Source: a virus. Taken from it: a DNA stretch of 25,426 nucleotides. The notes below the pieces were generated by a model. That model was not told the origin of the DNA. It made no database searches and worked only from the letters and a program-made list of their open reading frames with translations. Location of the stretch: IMG/VR virus record IMGVR_UViG_3300021963_000598, positions 1 to 25,426 of that record, one strand, 5' to 3'. This document shows positions 1-6,887 of this stretch, piece after piece (within the stretch, counting starts at the first letter, position 1; the number at the start of each line of letters is the position of its first letter). The translations under genes were made by a program, and so were the position numbers.

Positions 1-18
1 CACTTCTCCAGGAATTCT

Positions 19-753
19 TCACTGAACTGCATTAGCTGGCACTGCCTTGGCCTTGCTAGGCCGGCCACGTTTTGGAGCAACTGACACCACCGTGGTGATT
101 GGCCCCGGTTGAACAATCGGTTGTGTTCGCACGTCTGGATGCATGCGTTGAGCGTCTTTTTTCATTCTAGCAGCCTCGGCAATCATGCCCTTGGCTTCAA
201 TTTCCATGCGTTTGGCTTGACTTAGTAAGTTAGCTGCAATAGTCTTGTCATCCAGTGCGCCATCAGTTGACACAAGAGCAGCAACTGGTTCAGGTGTCAA
301 TCGTTCTTTACCGCGTTTGAATTCGGCCTCAGCTTTGCGCTTGGTAGCTGGATCAACGATACCAGTATTCCTATCAAGTTCTCGCAAACGTTTTACTGCG
401 GCTTCACCGGTATCCATTTCTTTAACAATACGATTTAACTCGTCCAGTTTAACACTACTATTATTGGTAGGAGTAACAATAACTTGGCTGGTAGGCACCT
501 TCTTGATCATACCTTCGCGGTGCAACGCCTCCAATTGTGGTCTACCGTCGGGTAAAATTCCTCGATGCAATGCTTCGGCTAGATTGGTAGCCTGTTGCCC
601 CACTGGACTCTCTAATGTTCGCATGATTGAGTCATGAATATGAGTAGGCAACGTTTCGGGATAGATCACAAGGCACATGTGATCCTCGTTTGGAACTTCT
701 CTAAATAAAATTGCCACCTTGCGGTCTCCGTGTCTACCTATATGCTTTATCAT
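19..753 (-). CDS. conserved T4-like phage protein with C-terminal AT-hook-like tail
   Basis: 244 aa. I recognise this as resembling a conserved hypothetical protein of T4-like cyanophages (N-terminal part with KHIGRHGDRKVAILFREVP, then ESPVGQQATNLAEAL), but no function is known to me. Residues about 160-210 are rich in A, K, E and R and look helical or coiled-coil. The C-terminus carries PKRGRPSKAK, an AT-hook-like minor-groove binding motif, so DNA binding is possible but unproven. The ATG at 753 has a good ribosome binding site (AAAGGA) 8-9 bases upstream. It lies downstream of the 765-950 gene and probably shares its transcript. The next gene would start beyond the window edge. The protein is confident, the role is not. 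Confidence 0.8.
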   Translation of the reverse strand: MIKHIGRHGDRKVAILFREVPNEDHMCLVIYPETLPTHIHDSIMRTLESPVGQQATNLAEALHRGILPDGRPQLEALHREGMIKKVPTSQVIVTPTNNSSVKLDELNRIVKEMDTGEAAVKRLRELDRNTGIVDPATKRKAEAEFKRGKERLTPEPVAALVSTDGALDDKTIAANLLSQAKRMEIEAKGMIAEAARMKKDAQRMHPDVRTQPIVQPGPITTVVSVAPKRGRPSKAKAVPANAVQ

Positions 754-764
754 TTTAGTTTCCT

Positions 765-950
765 TTAAAGGGTGGCCTGATTGGCTGCGTTTGCCTGGGC
801 CTGAGCAGTCTCAATAAAGAGATTGATCTTGTTATACAACTCACCAACCTGTTGCATTTCGGGTGCTTTAAATGTACCACGATTGCAAGCTGCTTCGATT
901 ATGTTCTTGATAGAAACCATATCTGTGATTGTTAGTTGTGGATTTTCCAT
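765..950 (-). CDS. small conserved phage protein
   Basis: 61 aa from the ATG at 950. The frame stays open upstream to a TTG at 980, but the ATG gives the start (MENPQLTITDMVSIKN) that matches small T4-like cyanophage proteins as I remember them. The pattern is an amphipathic helix-rich N-terminal part (IIEAACNRGTFKAPEMQQVG) and an Ala/Gln-rich tail. There is no transmembrane segment or catalytic motif, and function is unknown. It sits 26 bases downstream of the 977-1180 gene and is likely co-transcribed. No strong Shine-Dalgarno is visible, so translation may be coupled to the gene upstream. Confidence 0.7.
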   Translation of the reverse strand: MENPQLTITDMVSIKNIIEAACNRGTFKAPEMQQVGELYNKINLFIETAQAQANAANQATL

Positions 951-976
951 GCAAATATTTAACAAAAAAATCTCTG

Positions 977-1180
977 TCAATTATTTTTATGCTTGTGCTT
1001 TTTTCTTAAAAGAGGTTCAATATCGTTATTATAAATCTGTTCCATAGTTTTGTAAAGCATTATGGCATCCTTTGTTGTCATACCACTGGTCCAAGATGGG
1101 TCACCATCTTCTTTCCGCAGCCCATAATCATGTCTGTATGTCATGCACATACTGTGGATAATTTCTTCTCGAGTTTTCAT
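977..1180 (-). CDS. small conserved phage protein (MKTREEIIHSMCMTYRHDYGL type)
   Basis: 67 aa if read from the ATG at 1180. An in-frame ATG at 1198 (MAYVIE...) and an open frame up to a TTG at 1291 also exist. I prefer 1180 because the remembered T4-like cyanophage relatives begin with MKT(K/R)EE, and because the upstream extension overlaps the separate 44-codon membrane gene at 1215-1349. Features are a TYRHDYGL segment, an acidic middle and a basic Lys/His C-terminus. No domain of known function. Start choice is the main uncertainty, since neither start has a clear ribosome binding site. Confidence 0.7.
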   Translation of the reverse strand: MKTREEIIHSMCMTYRHDYGLRKEDGDPSWTSGMTTKDAIMLYKTMEQIYNNDIEPLLRKKHKHKNN

Positions 1181-1214
1181 TTCAATCACGTATGCCATTG
1201 ACAAAACTGACCAG

Positions 1215-1349
1215 TCATTTTTGCCATTCCTTTTGTGCTTTTTTGGCTTCTTGTATAATTTTCTTTGCCGTGATCCAGATGGGGCCGGCAAACCATCCGA
1301 TTACCGCACCCCATAACAGCCAAGTCAATTTAACTAAGAATAAATCCAT
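1215..1349 (-). CDS. 44-aa single-pass membrane protein
   Basis: Short frame read directly from the sequence: begins MDLFLVKLTWLLWGAVIGWF and ends in a charged lysine- and glutamine-rich helix (KKIIQEAKKAQKEWQK). One hydrophobic segment (about residues 3-27) contains a GxxxG-like stretch, followed by a positively charged cytoplasmic-type tail. The ATG overlaps the stop of the VWA gene (TAATG), and a strong ribosome binding site (GAAGAGG) lies 7-8 bases upstream inside that gene, which strongly supports real translation. Position directly after the MoxR/VWA pair suggests a role with those proteins at the membrane, but that is inference. Confidence 0.7.
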   Translation of the reverse strand: MDLFLVKLTWLLWGAVIGWFAGPIWITAKKIIQEAKKAQKEWQK

Positions 1350-2659
1350 TATTTGGCCTCTTCATCATAGTATGCATGTTGCCCCCAGGGTGGAACAATT
1401 GTGGTGGTGCCATGCAAAATCCAAACAGTATCTGCATAATTCTCATCACCCCAGGACCCACCCGGGTAGCCATCTGTAAACACAACCAATCGCTTGGGTT
1501 CAATCTCATGTTCTTTGAGATATTTAAAAATGCACTCAAAGTCAGTACCGCCGCCACCTTTAACTTCGTAGTCACAAATGTCATCCAAATTGTCCGAGTC
1601 GTACTGAGCAGGATTGTATGCTGCTGTATCAAATGTAATTACATGAATCTTGTATGCTGGAAACGAATCCATAATGCCTTGGATCTCGCTCATAAACTCC
1701 TTGAGCATAATCTCCGAAATTGATCCTGATGCATCCAATGCAATAGCAATATCAATCATGGGATCCAACTTCATTCCAGGCATTACAGCATCCATATGCC
1801 AGCCCTTGCGGCTGGCTCGCATCCAGGTAAAGTCAGATTTGATAGTAGACTCCAACTGCATGCGAAGCAGTTCACGCCAGTTCATTTGGGGCTCTGTCAG
1901 ATCCTTAATCAGTCTTTTAACTCCTGCTGGCAAGTTTCCGGCACCATCTGTGGTAGCAGCAGCCGCTAGCATGGCTTCTTTGATCTCGTCCTTAATAGCC
2001 CGACGATCCTCGTCTGACAGTTTAGGCCGACCTTTACCTTTTTTATCGCCGTCTTCGCCGTCTTTACCATCATCGCCGTCACCGTCCAGGTGCTCATCAA
2101 TCATTTGATCCAACAACTTACCGATGTCAATTTTGTCTGCCTTTTCGTACAAGATATCGTAAATTTCTTCAGAGCTCATGCCGTCGTATTTGGCATCATA
2201 CAGGCACGGTACAGTGGTAATCTTTTCACCTACTTTGTGTTTAATTAAATCGGCGTTGACACAGTAGTCTGCGGCAATGTTAAACAACTGAGGATTGCGA
2301 TCTCCACACCGGCCAGTATGATCATATACACAATGCAATACCTCATGTCCAAACAAGAATTCAATTTCTTTGGGACGTAGCATTTTAATGAAACGGCTAT
2401 TGTAGTAAAAATTACGACCATCTGTTGCAGCGGTGCCGCACCATTCGTCTGCGTTGACCAGTTTGAGCCTTGTGGCCAAATTACCAAAGAACGATGCTTT
2501 GAGCAACAGTCCCACTCGAGCAGTAATTAACATTTCTCGAACTTCGCGATCCTCTTTGGCCACAGTAGGTCCCAACAAATTCTTAAATTTATCGGCCTCT
2601 TTTTTGTTGGCAGTGCCCACAACTTTGGCGTGTAACACGGTTGGATTAAAATGTAGCAC
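1349..2659 (-). CDS. VWA-like protein with N-terminal putative metallopeptidase domain (DUF2201-type)
   Basis: 436 aa. The N-terminal half carries a zinc-protease-like motif HEVLH (residues 105-109) within FLFGHEVLHCVYDH, followed by NIAADYCVN, typical of DUF2201 putative metallopeptidases. Residues about 190-210 form a Gly/Asp/Lys-rich linker. The C-terminal half is a VWA-like domain with MIDAS residues DASGS (309-313), the GGGGTD loop (368-373) and FTDG (394-397), which should bind a divalent metal. Such proteins pair with MoxR-family ATPases and are thought to act as metal-dependent remodelling or chaperone systems. The matching MoxR gene is immediately upstream. Whether the peptidase centre is active here is unknown. 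Substrate in phage biology is not known to me. Confidence 0.88.
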   Translation of the reverse strand: MLHFNPTVLHAKVVGTANKKEADKFKNLLGPTVAKEDREVREMLITARVGLLLKASFFGNLATRLKLVNADEWCGTAATDGRNFYYNSRFIKMLRPKEIEFLFGHEVLHCVYDHTGRCGDRNPQLFNIAADYCVNADLIKHKVGEKITTVPCLYDAKYDGMSSEEIYDILYEKADKIDIGKLLDQMIDEHLDGDGDDGKDGEDGDKKGKGRPKLSDEDRRAIKDEIKEAMLAAAATTDGAGNLPAGVKRLIKDLTEPQMNWRELLRMQLESTIKSDFTWMRASRKGWHMDAVMPGMKLDPMIDIAIALDASGSISEIMLKEFMSEIQGIMDSFPAYKIHVITFDTAAYNPAQYDSDNLDDICDYEVKGGGGTDFECIFKYLKEHEIEPKRLVVFTDGYPGGSWGDENYADTVWILHGTTTIVPPWGQHAYYDEEAK

Positions 2660-2679
2660 GGGACTGTTCCTTTATTGTA

Positions 2680-3765
2680 TTAGGCCGAAGCCTGCAAGAT
2701 GTACTTGCCAAAACGTTGATGGAACTCATCAAAGTTCTTGAGCTTGGTAGGCAGGAATGGCAAGTCGTATGTGGTCAATGCAATACGAGCACCCATTACT
2801 GTTAGTTCTGTCTCAAAGTTCTTCATCATGTAGCCTAAGAAGTTATCGGCCATATTATGAAACTTCTTGTCTTCCACTTTGTTCTCAACTGCGGACTTGA
2901 GTTCATAGCACATGGAAATAACCAGGCTGTACATGGCACTGACTTCTTTGACCTTAAGGTCGGTGACTTTGCCGCTGAGGATGTCGCTTGGGTCCGGCAT
3001 ACGACCCGAAATCTTGCGGTGTGCCATGAACTTAACAGCAAGACCTTCGCCCACAGTACCAGCAATCAAATTCATTGTGGTGTCGTCATCACCGTCAGCT
3101 TCATCCAACAGTTGGCTTACAAAGGTCCAGGAGCGTGGGGTGGCAAAGGCACGTGAACTTGACTTGGCGTCAAAGTCATATAAGTCTTGTTTGGCAAAAC
3201 TCAAATAACCCACCACATCTTTGTGGATACGATTGTTTACAGCCCAAATCAAATAAGAAGCAAAATCCACTTTCATCTCATGATGGATGAAACGGTTAGC
3301 AAGTGGTGAAGGCATGCGATAGGTAACACCCTTGTCGCTTTCACGATTGCCAGCAGCCACCATAACAACATTATTGGGCAGGCGATACTTGCCAATGCGT
3401 CGATTCAAAATCAACTGGTATGCGGCACTTTGCACGGACGGGGGTGCGGAGTTGAGTTCGTCTAGGAACAGCACTACAATTGGATAAGGTGCTGCCATTT
3501 CCTCGTCGGGCAGTTCAATCGGGGGTGCCCAATCCATCTTGCCAAGGTCTTTGTTATAGAACGGAATACCACGGATATCTGTGGGCTCCATTTGTCCCAG
3601 GCGCAAATCAATCATGAGCCCGCCAAGCTCTTTTGCAATACTTTCAACCAGTTCACTTTTGCCGATACCTGGAGGACCCCAAAGGAAAAGAGGACGTTTA
3701 ACTTGGAATGCCTTGAGCAAGCTCTTGCGGGCCTGGGTAGCGGTAACGGTGCGGGATTCTGTCAT
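2680..3765 (-). CDS. MoxR-family AAA+ ATPase
   Basis: 361 aa. Clear AAA+ core: Walker A GPPGIGKS (30-37), Walker B VVLFLDELN (97-105), sensor-1 region VAAGN (136-140) and the arginine-finger region PSPLANRF (152-159). Family members are ATP-driven chaperones that work with VWA-domain partners. Here the partner gene follows after 20 bases, so the two almost certainly form one operon. The ATG at 3765 has AAAGGA about 9 bases upstream, and a consensus sigma-70 promoter (3809-3837) lies just ahead, embedded in the 3' end of the preceding small gene. The C-terminal third lacks recognisable motifs. Confidence 0.92.
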   Translation of the reverse strand: MTESRTVTATQARKSLLKAFQVKRPLFLWGPPGIGKSELVESIAKELGGLMIDLRLGQMEPTDIRGIPFYNKDLGKMDWAPPIELPDEEMAAPYPIVVLFLDELNSAPPSVQSAAYQLILNRRIGKYRLPNNVVMVAAGNRESDKGVTYRMPSPLANRFIHHEMKVDFASYLIWAVNNRIHKDVVGYLSFAKQDLYDFDAKSSSRAFATPRSWTFVSQLLDEADGDDDTTMNLIAGTVGEGLAVKFMAHRKISGRMPDPSDILSGKVTDLKVKEVSAMYSLVISMCYELKSAVENKVEDKKFHNMADNFLGYMMKNFETELTVMGARIALTTYDLPFLPTKLKNFDEFHQRFGKYILQASA

Positions 3766-3798
3766 GGCCTGTGTCCTTTGGGGGTTAAAAATTACTTA

Positions 3799-3981
3799 CT
3801 AAGCTTCTATTGTAGCAGAAGTTGAATTTGTGGTCAACCAAGGGTCTGACTCTTTTTCCGTGTCGGCAATGTTGTAGACCCACTCAATTGGTACTCCTAG
3901 CAAGCAAGAAATGGTGTTGGGGCGAAACCCTTCATCTAGCATTTGGTGGATTTCTAAAGATAAGTCGCTCATTTTACTCAT
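3799..3981 (-). CDS. small protein with helix-turn-helix-like sequence
   Basis: 60 aa. The stretch LDEGFRPNTISCLLGVPIEW reads like a short helix-turn-helix (rhythm of polar and hydrophobic residues with a central Gly), so DNA binding is possible. Two ATGs are available (3981 and 3972). 3981 is preferred because AAAGG lies about 9 bases upstream. It overlaps the stop of the 42-aa gene upstream, so the two are translationally coupled. Its own 3' end holds the promoter of the MoxR operon. Function is not recognised. Confidence 0.65.
   Translation of the reverse strand: MSKMSDLSLEIHQMLDEGFRPNTISCLLGVPIEWVYNIADTEKESDPWLTTNSTSATIEA
3809..3837 (-). promoter_or_regulatory. sigma-70 promoter for the MoxR/VWA operon
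   Basis: On the minus strand: -35 TTGACC (3832-3837), 17-base spacer, -10 TACAAT (3809-3814). It lies inside the last codons of the 3799-3981 gene and reads toward the MoxR gene, leaving a leader of about 40 bases. Confidence 0.75.
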
Positions 3982-4102
3982 TTTGAGTGCCTTTGTGTTT
4001 GAGGTGCCGAATGTAACGGATTTTAGATTGAACTTTTTTTTGCTTGAACGGTGTTCCAGCGCAGAATAACACGTGATGTGCTCGAGTCTTTTTAAGTTTC
4101 AT
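3974..4102 (-). CDS. 42-aa basic phage protein, promoter-proximal
   Basis: Read directly from the sequence: starts MKLKKTRAHHVLFCAG and continues into a Lys/Arg/His-rich tail (PFKQKKVQSKIRYIRHLKHK). The composition suggests nucleic-acid binding. It resembles small basic proteins of T4-like phages as I remember them, without known function. The ATG is only 6 bases from the -10 box of the promoter at 4109-4137, so the mRNA would be almost leaderless. The stop overlaps the start of the next gene (3981). The position directly behind a consensus promoter supports it being real and early. Confidence 0.65.
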   Translation of the reverse strand: MKLKKTRAHHVLFCAGTPFKQKKVQSKIRYIRHLKHKGTQNE

Positions 4103-4108
4103 ACCAGT

Positions 4109-4137
4109 AGTATAACACACCGCTAATTAGCGGTCAA
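4109..4137 (-). promoter_or_regulatory. sigma-70 promoter with palindromic spacer
   Basis: -35 TTGACC (4132-4137), 17-base spacer, -10 TATACT (4109-4114), minus strand. The -35 end and spacer include an inverted repeat CCGCTAATTAGCGG, which could be an operator for a dimeric repressor. Confidence 0.75.
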
Positions 4138-4191
4138 CCGATAAAACTTGTCTATTTTTTAAGCAAAATATAGTGTTGTTTTAATGTAACA

Positions 4192-4797
4192 TCACATGGT
4201 AGGACCATTGCCGCTCTTGAAGCCGATATGACCGCCTTCTGCTTCAATGCGTTTGATAGCATCTTCAAACAAGATGGGTGCAAAATCGGTTTGCTCAACA
4301 CAAGCACACCAGTACCGCGGATCAATGTCATTACTGTACAAGATTTCTCCAGTTCGAGCATCCACTCCACGTGCCTTTTTAACACGACTGGCATGCAAGT
4401 GTCCGTGAATGTTTACACCAAATCGACCCAGGCTAGCCTCATGCACAGGAATATGGCTCAAGATCATTCCATTCATCACATGGTATGCTCGCAACTCACG
4501 GAAGTACATCCGGTACTCGTGATCTCTAAAGACGTCGTGATTGCCACGGATCAACACCTTGTCGCCGTTTAACCGTGACAGGGTTTTCAATGCTTTGCGA
4601 TTGATCACCACATCGCCTAAGTGATAAATTTTATCTGTAGGTTTTACTCGTTCATTCCACCGACGAATCATTTCCTCGTCCATCTCGTCGGGATCAGACC
4701 AAGGTCGCAATTTTACTGTGTTGTCATCTGGATGCGTAAATTGGCACACTCCAGCATGACCAAAGTGTGTGTCGCTGATTAAAAATACACTGGGCAT
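4192..4797 (-). CDS. calcineurin-like metallophosphoesterase
   Basis: 201 aa. All signature blocks are present: SDTHFGH (8-14), LGD (60-62), RGNHD (84-88), SHIP (114-117) and HGHLH (131-135), which ligate the two catalytic metals. Members of this family hydrolyse phosphomonoesters or diesters; phage versions have been linked to nucleotide or nucleic-acid 3'/2' phosphate processing, but the substrate here cannot be told from sequence. It is the last gene of the omega-nagB-phosphoesterase operon, starting 29 bases after the NagB-like gene. No clear ribosome binding site beyond a weak GAAAG. Confidence 0.88.
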   Translation of the reverse strand: MPSVFLISDTHFGHAGVCQFTHPDDNTVKLRPWSDPDEMDEEMIRRWNERVKPTDKIYHLGDVVINRKALKTLSRLNGDKVLIRGNHDVFRDHEYRMYFRELRAYHVMNGMILSHIPVHEASLGRFGVNIHGHLHASRVKKARGVDARTGEILYSNDIDPRYWCACVEQTDFAPILFEDAIKRIEAEGGHIGFKSGNGPTM

Positions 4798-4826
4798 ATA
4801 ACACTTTCTTTTGAATTTAATTTTGG

Positions 4827-5504
4827 TTACGGCCCATCACAATAAAAAACTTGTAAATTTTTATGTAATTGTAAGAAACTGGCAGGCACCAGGGCACTAG
4901 GACAGTCCCACATGGCTTGTTTCAGGATATTCAATTTTTTATAACCTTGTACCAGCAGTACAACTTTGCGAGCCTTGAGGATGGTAGAAATTCCCATGGT
5001 CATTGCTTGAGTGGGACAAGGGTGGATTTGGCTGTTAATTTCCCGTGTCTGCGCCGATAGATCGACTATTCTGGTAGTAGAGTCAACTGTAGATCCAGGT
5101 TCATTAAATGCTATATGGCCGTTGTGCCCCAAACCCAATATTACTAGATCTAATCCGCCGTGATTGTATATGGTTGTATCGTAGTGGGGATTTATTGTAG
5201 GGAAGAATATATTTTTTTGATCAATATTAACCTGATTGTGTAGATGTGTTTGCATGTATTGGTGAAGACTTGTGGGATGATCCGGTGACAAGTCCATGTA
5301 TTCATCTAGATTGAATGTTGCAATATCAGTCCAATCCAAGTTTTTTTTCACAAGATAATAATACATGCCCAGTGGTGTTATGCCAGTAGGCAGTCCTAGA
5401 TTACATTGATATTGATCCCGTGTGTTGTGAATGGTATTTTCAATAATATCTGCAGCCATAGCAGACATAACATCATAATTTTTCACATGATTTATTACTA
5501 CCAT
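4827..5504 (-). CDS. nagB: glucosamine-6-phosphate deaminase (NagB-like)
   Basis: 225 aa from the ATG at 5504 (a GTG two codons earlier overlaps the omega stop). NagB hallmarks: GLPTGITPLGMY, FNLDEY (the Asp acting on C2 deprotonation), GLGHNGHIAFNEPG with the catalytic His and Glu, and AMTMGI. The position occupied by Asp in E. coli is Asn here, a variation also common in Gram-positive NagB. Length is close to the shorter bacterial forms (about 230-240 aa) and lacks the C-terminal allosteric part of the E. coli enzyme. It should convert glucosamine-6-phosphate to fructose-6-phosphate and ammonia, feeding amino-sugar carbon into glycolysis. Coupled to the omega-like gene (TGA/GTG overlap). 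A metabolic gene carried by a phage. Confidence 0.87.
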   Translation of the reverse strand: MVVINHVKNYDVMSAMAADIIENTIHNTRDQYQCNLGLPTGITPLGMYYYLVKKNLDWTDIATFNLDEYMDLSPDHPTSLHQYMQTHLHNQVNIDQKNIFFPTINPHYDTTIYNHGGLDLVILGLGHNGHIAFNEPGSTVDSTTRIVDLSAQTREINSQIHPCPTQAMTMGISTILKARKVVLLVQGYKKLNILKQAMWDCPSALVPASFLQLHKNLQVFYCDGP

Positions 5505-5506
5505 GC

Positions 5507-5767
5507 TCACGGATATTTGTTTTGATTTTTCTTATGCACACGCCGATCCTCATTGGTATTTTTGTATAGATGATCACGGCCGATATGACCTTGTTCTATT
5601 TCTAACAATGCAGTGACCACGTGTCCGTGTTTGACGTTGATTTTAGGAACATGCCCACGGCTGAGTTCTCGTACTCTGGCGCTGGCTATCAGCACTAAAT
5701 CGTAACGATTGCCCACAGCAGACACTGCTGCTTGACTGGTTAAACCATTGGTTGGATGCTGGAGCAT
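5507..5767 (-). CDS. rpoZ: RNA polymerase omega subunit-like protein
   Basis: 86 aa from the ATG at 5767, chosen because AAAGGA lies 7 bases upstream and the promoter at 5793-5821 starts transcription just ahead. Residues 11-66 match bacterial omega closely in pattern: VGNRYDLVLIASARVRELSRG, then VVTALLEIEQGHI (E. coli: GNRFDLVLVAARRAR and VIALREIEEGLI). The Lys/Asn-rich tail (residues 67-86) differs. Omega wraps the C-terminus of beta-prime and aids assembly of the polymerase, so this protein could replace host omega and modify transcription. First gene of an operon with nagB and a phosphoesterase. The family call is fairly strong; function in infection is inference. Confidence 0.85.
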   Translation of the reverse strand: MLQHPTNGLTSQAAVSAVGNRYDLVLIASARVRELSRGHVPKINVKHGHVVTALLEIEQGHIGRDHLYKNTNEDRRVHKKNQNKYP

Positions 5768-5792
5768 ATATAATCCTTTGAAGTTAACTGAT

Positions 5793-5821
5793 ATTATACA
5801 ACAATTGCAATTGTCAGTCAA
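5793..5821 (-). promoter_or_regulatory. sigma-70 promoter for omega-nagB operon
   Basis: -35 TTGACT (5816-5821), 17-base spacer containing the palindrome CAATTGCAATTG, -10 TATAAT (5793-5798). Leader of about 20 bases to the AAAGGA of the omega-like gene. Confidence 0.85.
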
Positions 5822-5830
5822 GCAAATTGG

Positions 5831-6292
5831 TCACAAGCTTCTAAATCTATCCGCGGCATATGTGGCTGCAAATGCTTGGGGTTTGACAAATGGTATGACA
5901 TTGCAAGTGCCTTTGATGTAGCCAATTGCTTGACCAAGCACACAACTTGAGCCGTGAAGTTCATCGGGATTGATATCGAGATGGACTTCGACCAGTCGAT
6001 CTTCCAGCACTTCGGCCAGTTTTAAGTACAGCTCGCTGACTTTATAGACTTCGGTCATTAGCCGCATGGCTGGGCGTGCGGCTTTTTGATCATAGTCGCG
6101 CTCACGATGCACTTCTCCAAACAGTTTGCATCCATTATTACCATTGATGTGTACTACAATAGCCAACACATAGTCAGCATACCATACGCCATCAATTTTC
6201 ATTCGTTCGGAGTCACATCCCAGATAGATTTTAGTTTCTGGTGATTGTGATTGAATAAACAATTGAACTTCATTGATATTTATTTTTTTCAT
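5831..6292 (-). CDS. RNase H-like YkuK/DUF458 family protein
   Basis: 153 aa. The pattern IYLGCDSERM, WYADYVLAIVVH, EVHRERDYDQK, EVHLDINPDELHGSS and a final QAFAATYAADRF fits the YkuK/DUF458 family, whose fold is RNase H-like with conserved acidic residues (here D in GCDSE and D-N-P-D). The biochemical activity of this family is not established as far as I know; a nuclease role is suspected from the fold. The ATG at 6292 has only an AT-rich leader, with no clear ribosome binding site. It is followed after 10 bases by the -35 of the omega promoter. Confidence 0.8.
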   Translation of the reverse strand: MKKININEVQLFIQSQSPETKIYLGCDSERMKIDGVWYADYVLAIVVHINGNNGCKLFGEVHRERDYDQKAARPAMRLMTEVYKVSELYLKLAEVLEDRLVEVHLDINPDELHGSSCVLGQAIGYIKGTCNVIPFVKPQAFAATYAADRFRSL

Positions 6293-6356
6293 AATATTAG
6301 TTGGTCATGTAGCACCAGAGCACTACATAACTATTCTGTTGAAATAAGTGTGACAG

Positions 6357-6527
6357 TTAGTCCTGAGTGGACTCTGATTTGCTGCGACTGACCTTGACCA
6401 TCGATGCCAACTGAGCTTGTATCATTATTGATTTCCAAGCATCGCGTTGAGATTGATCGGTAAATTTGCCCAGGGCCAATAATGTTTTGGTTGGTTTACT
6501 CAGTTTAAAATTACTTGTTGGTTTCAT
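6357..6527 (-). CDS. small conserved phage protein (MKPTSNFKLSKPTK type)
   Basis: 56 aa from the ATG at 6527. Earlier in-frame starts are an ATG at 6545 and a GTG at 6557. The 6527 start is favoured because a TATAAATA box (6545-6552) would place the mRNA start downstream of the earlier starts, GGAAA lies 6-7 bases ahead, and remembered T4-like cyanophage relatives begin MK.TSNFK.SK.TK. Basic N-terminus, helical middle with IMIQAQLA, acidic/serine tail. Function unknown. Confidence 0.7.
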   Translation of the reverse strand: MKPTSNFKLSKPTKTLLALGKFTDQSQRDAWKSIMIQAQLASMVKVSRSKSESTQD

Positions 6528-6544
6528 ATAGTTTCCAGTTGACA

Positions 6545-6552
6545 TATTTATA
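6545..6552 (-). promoter_or_regulatory. T4-late-type promoter box TATAAATA
   Basis: TATAAATA on the minus strand, the -10 motif used by T4-type late sigma factors, directly upstream of the 56-aa gene. The motif is 8 bases, so a chance match in AT-rich sequence is possible. Confidence 0.45.
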
Positions 6553-6561
6553 AGCACAATT

Positions 6562-6582
6562 GAGGGGTGAGTAAATACTCAT
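6562..6582 (+). promoter_or_regulatory. RBS brought to the start codon by a hairpin
   Basis: A strong GAGGGG (6562-6567) is about 16 bases from the HNH start, too far by itself. Between them TGAGT-AAAT-ACTCA (6568-6581) forms a 5-bp hairpin, which would shorten the effective distance. A similar arrangement is known for T4 gene 25. Confidence 0.5.
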
Positions 6583-6861
6583 ATGCTTGTGCAAAAAGAA
6601 CGTATACCGTATCATTTACGCCGAAGAGTAATCGAACGTGATGGTGTGTATTGTGTTTATTGTGATGATGACCTATCTGACAAAGAAATACATATGGATC
6701 ATGTGATTCCAGAATCAAAAGGCGGCAAAACTAATTATGCCAATTTACAAGTAACCTGCCGTAAGTGTAATCTGACCAAGGGTGTGTTGACCGAATCGGA
6801 ATTTATAGACCGATTGAGAAATCGAGCATTAAATATATTAAACAGACTTGGAGCGGGATAA
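6583..6861 (+). CDS. HNH endonuclease
   Basis: 92 aa, one of only two protein genes on the plus strand. HNH core: CVYC (24-27) and CRKC (59-62) as zinc ligands, HMDHVIPESKGG with the catalytic His pair (37-40), and NYANLQ supplying the Asn (54). Nearly the whole protein is the nuclease domain, as in free-standing HNH homing endonucleases of phages. It runs convergent to the second HNH gene with 26 bases between stops. Plus-strand orientation against all neighbours is typical of a mobile insertion. The ribosome binding site is placed by a hairpin (see 6562-6582). Confidence 0.9.
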   Translation: MLVQKERIPYHLRRRVIERDGVYCVYCDDDLSDKEIHMDHVIPESKGGKTNYANLQVTCRKCNLTKGVLTESEFIDRLRNRALNILNRLGAG

Positions 6862-6887
6862 CAACTGGCTCTACTGCCGGGCCCGCA

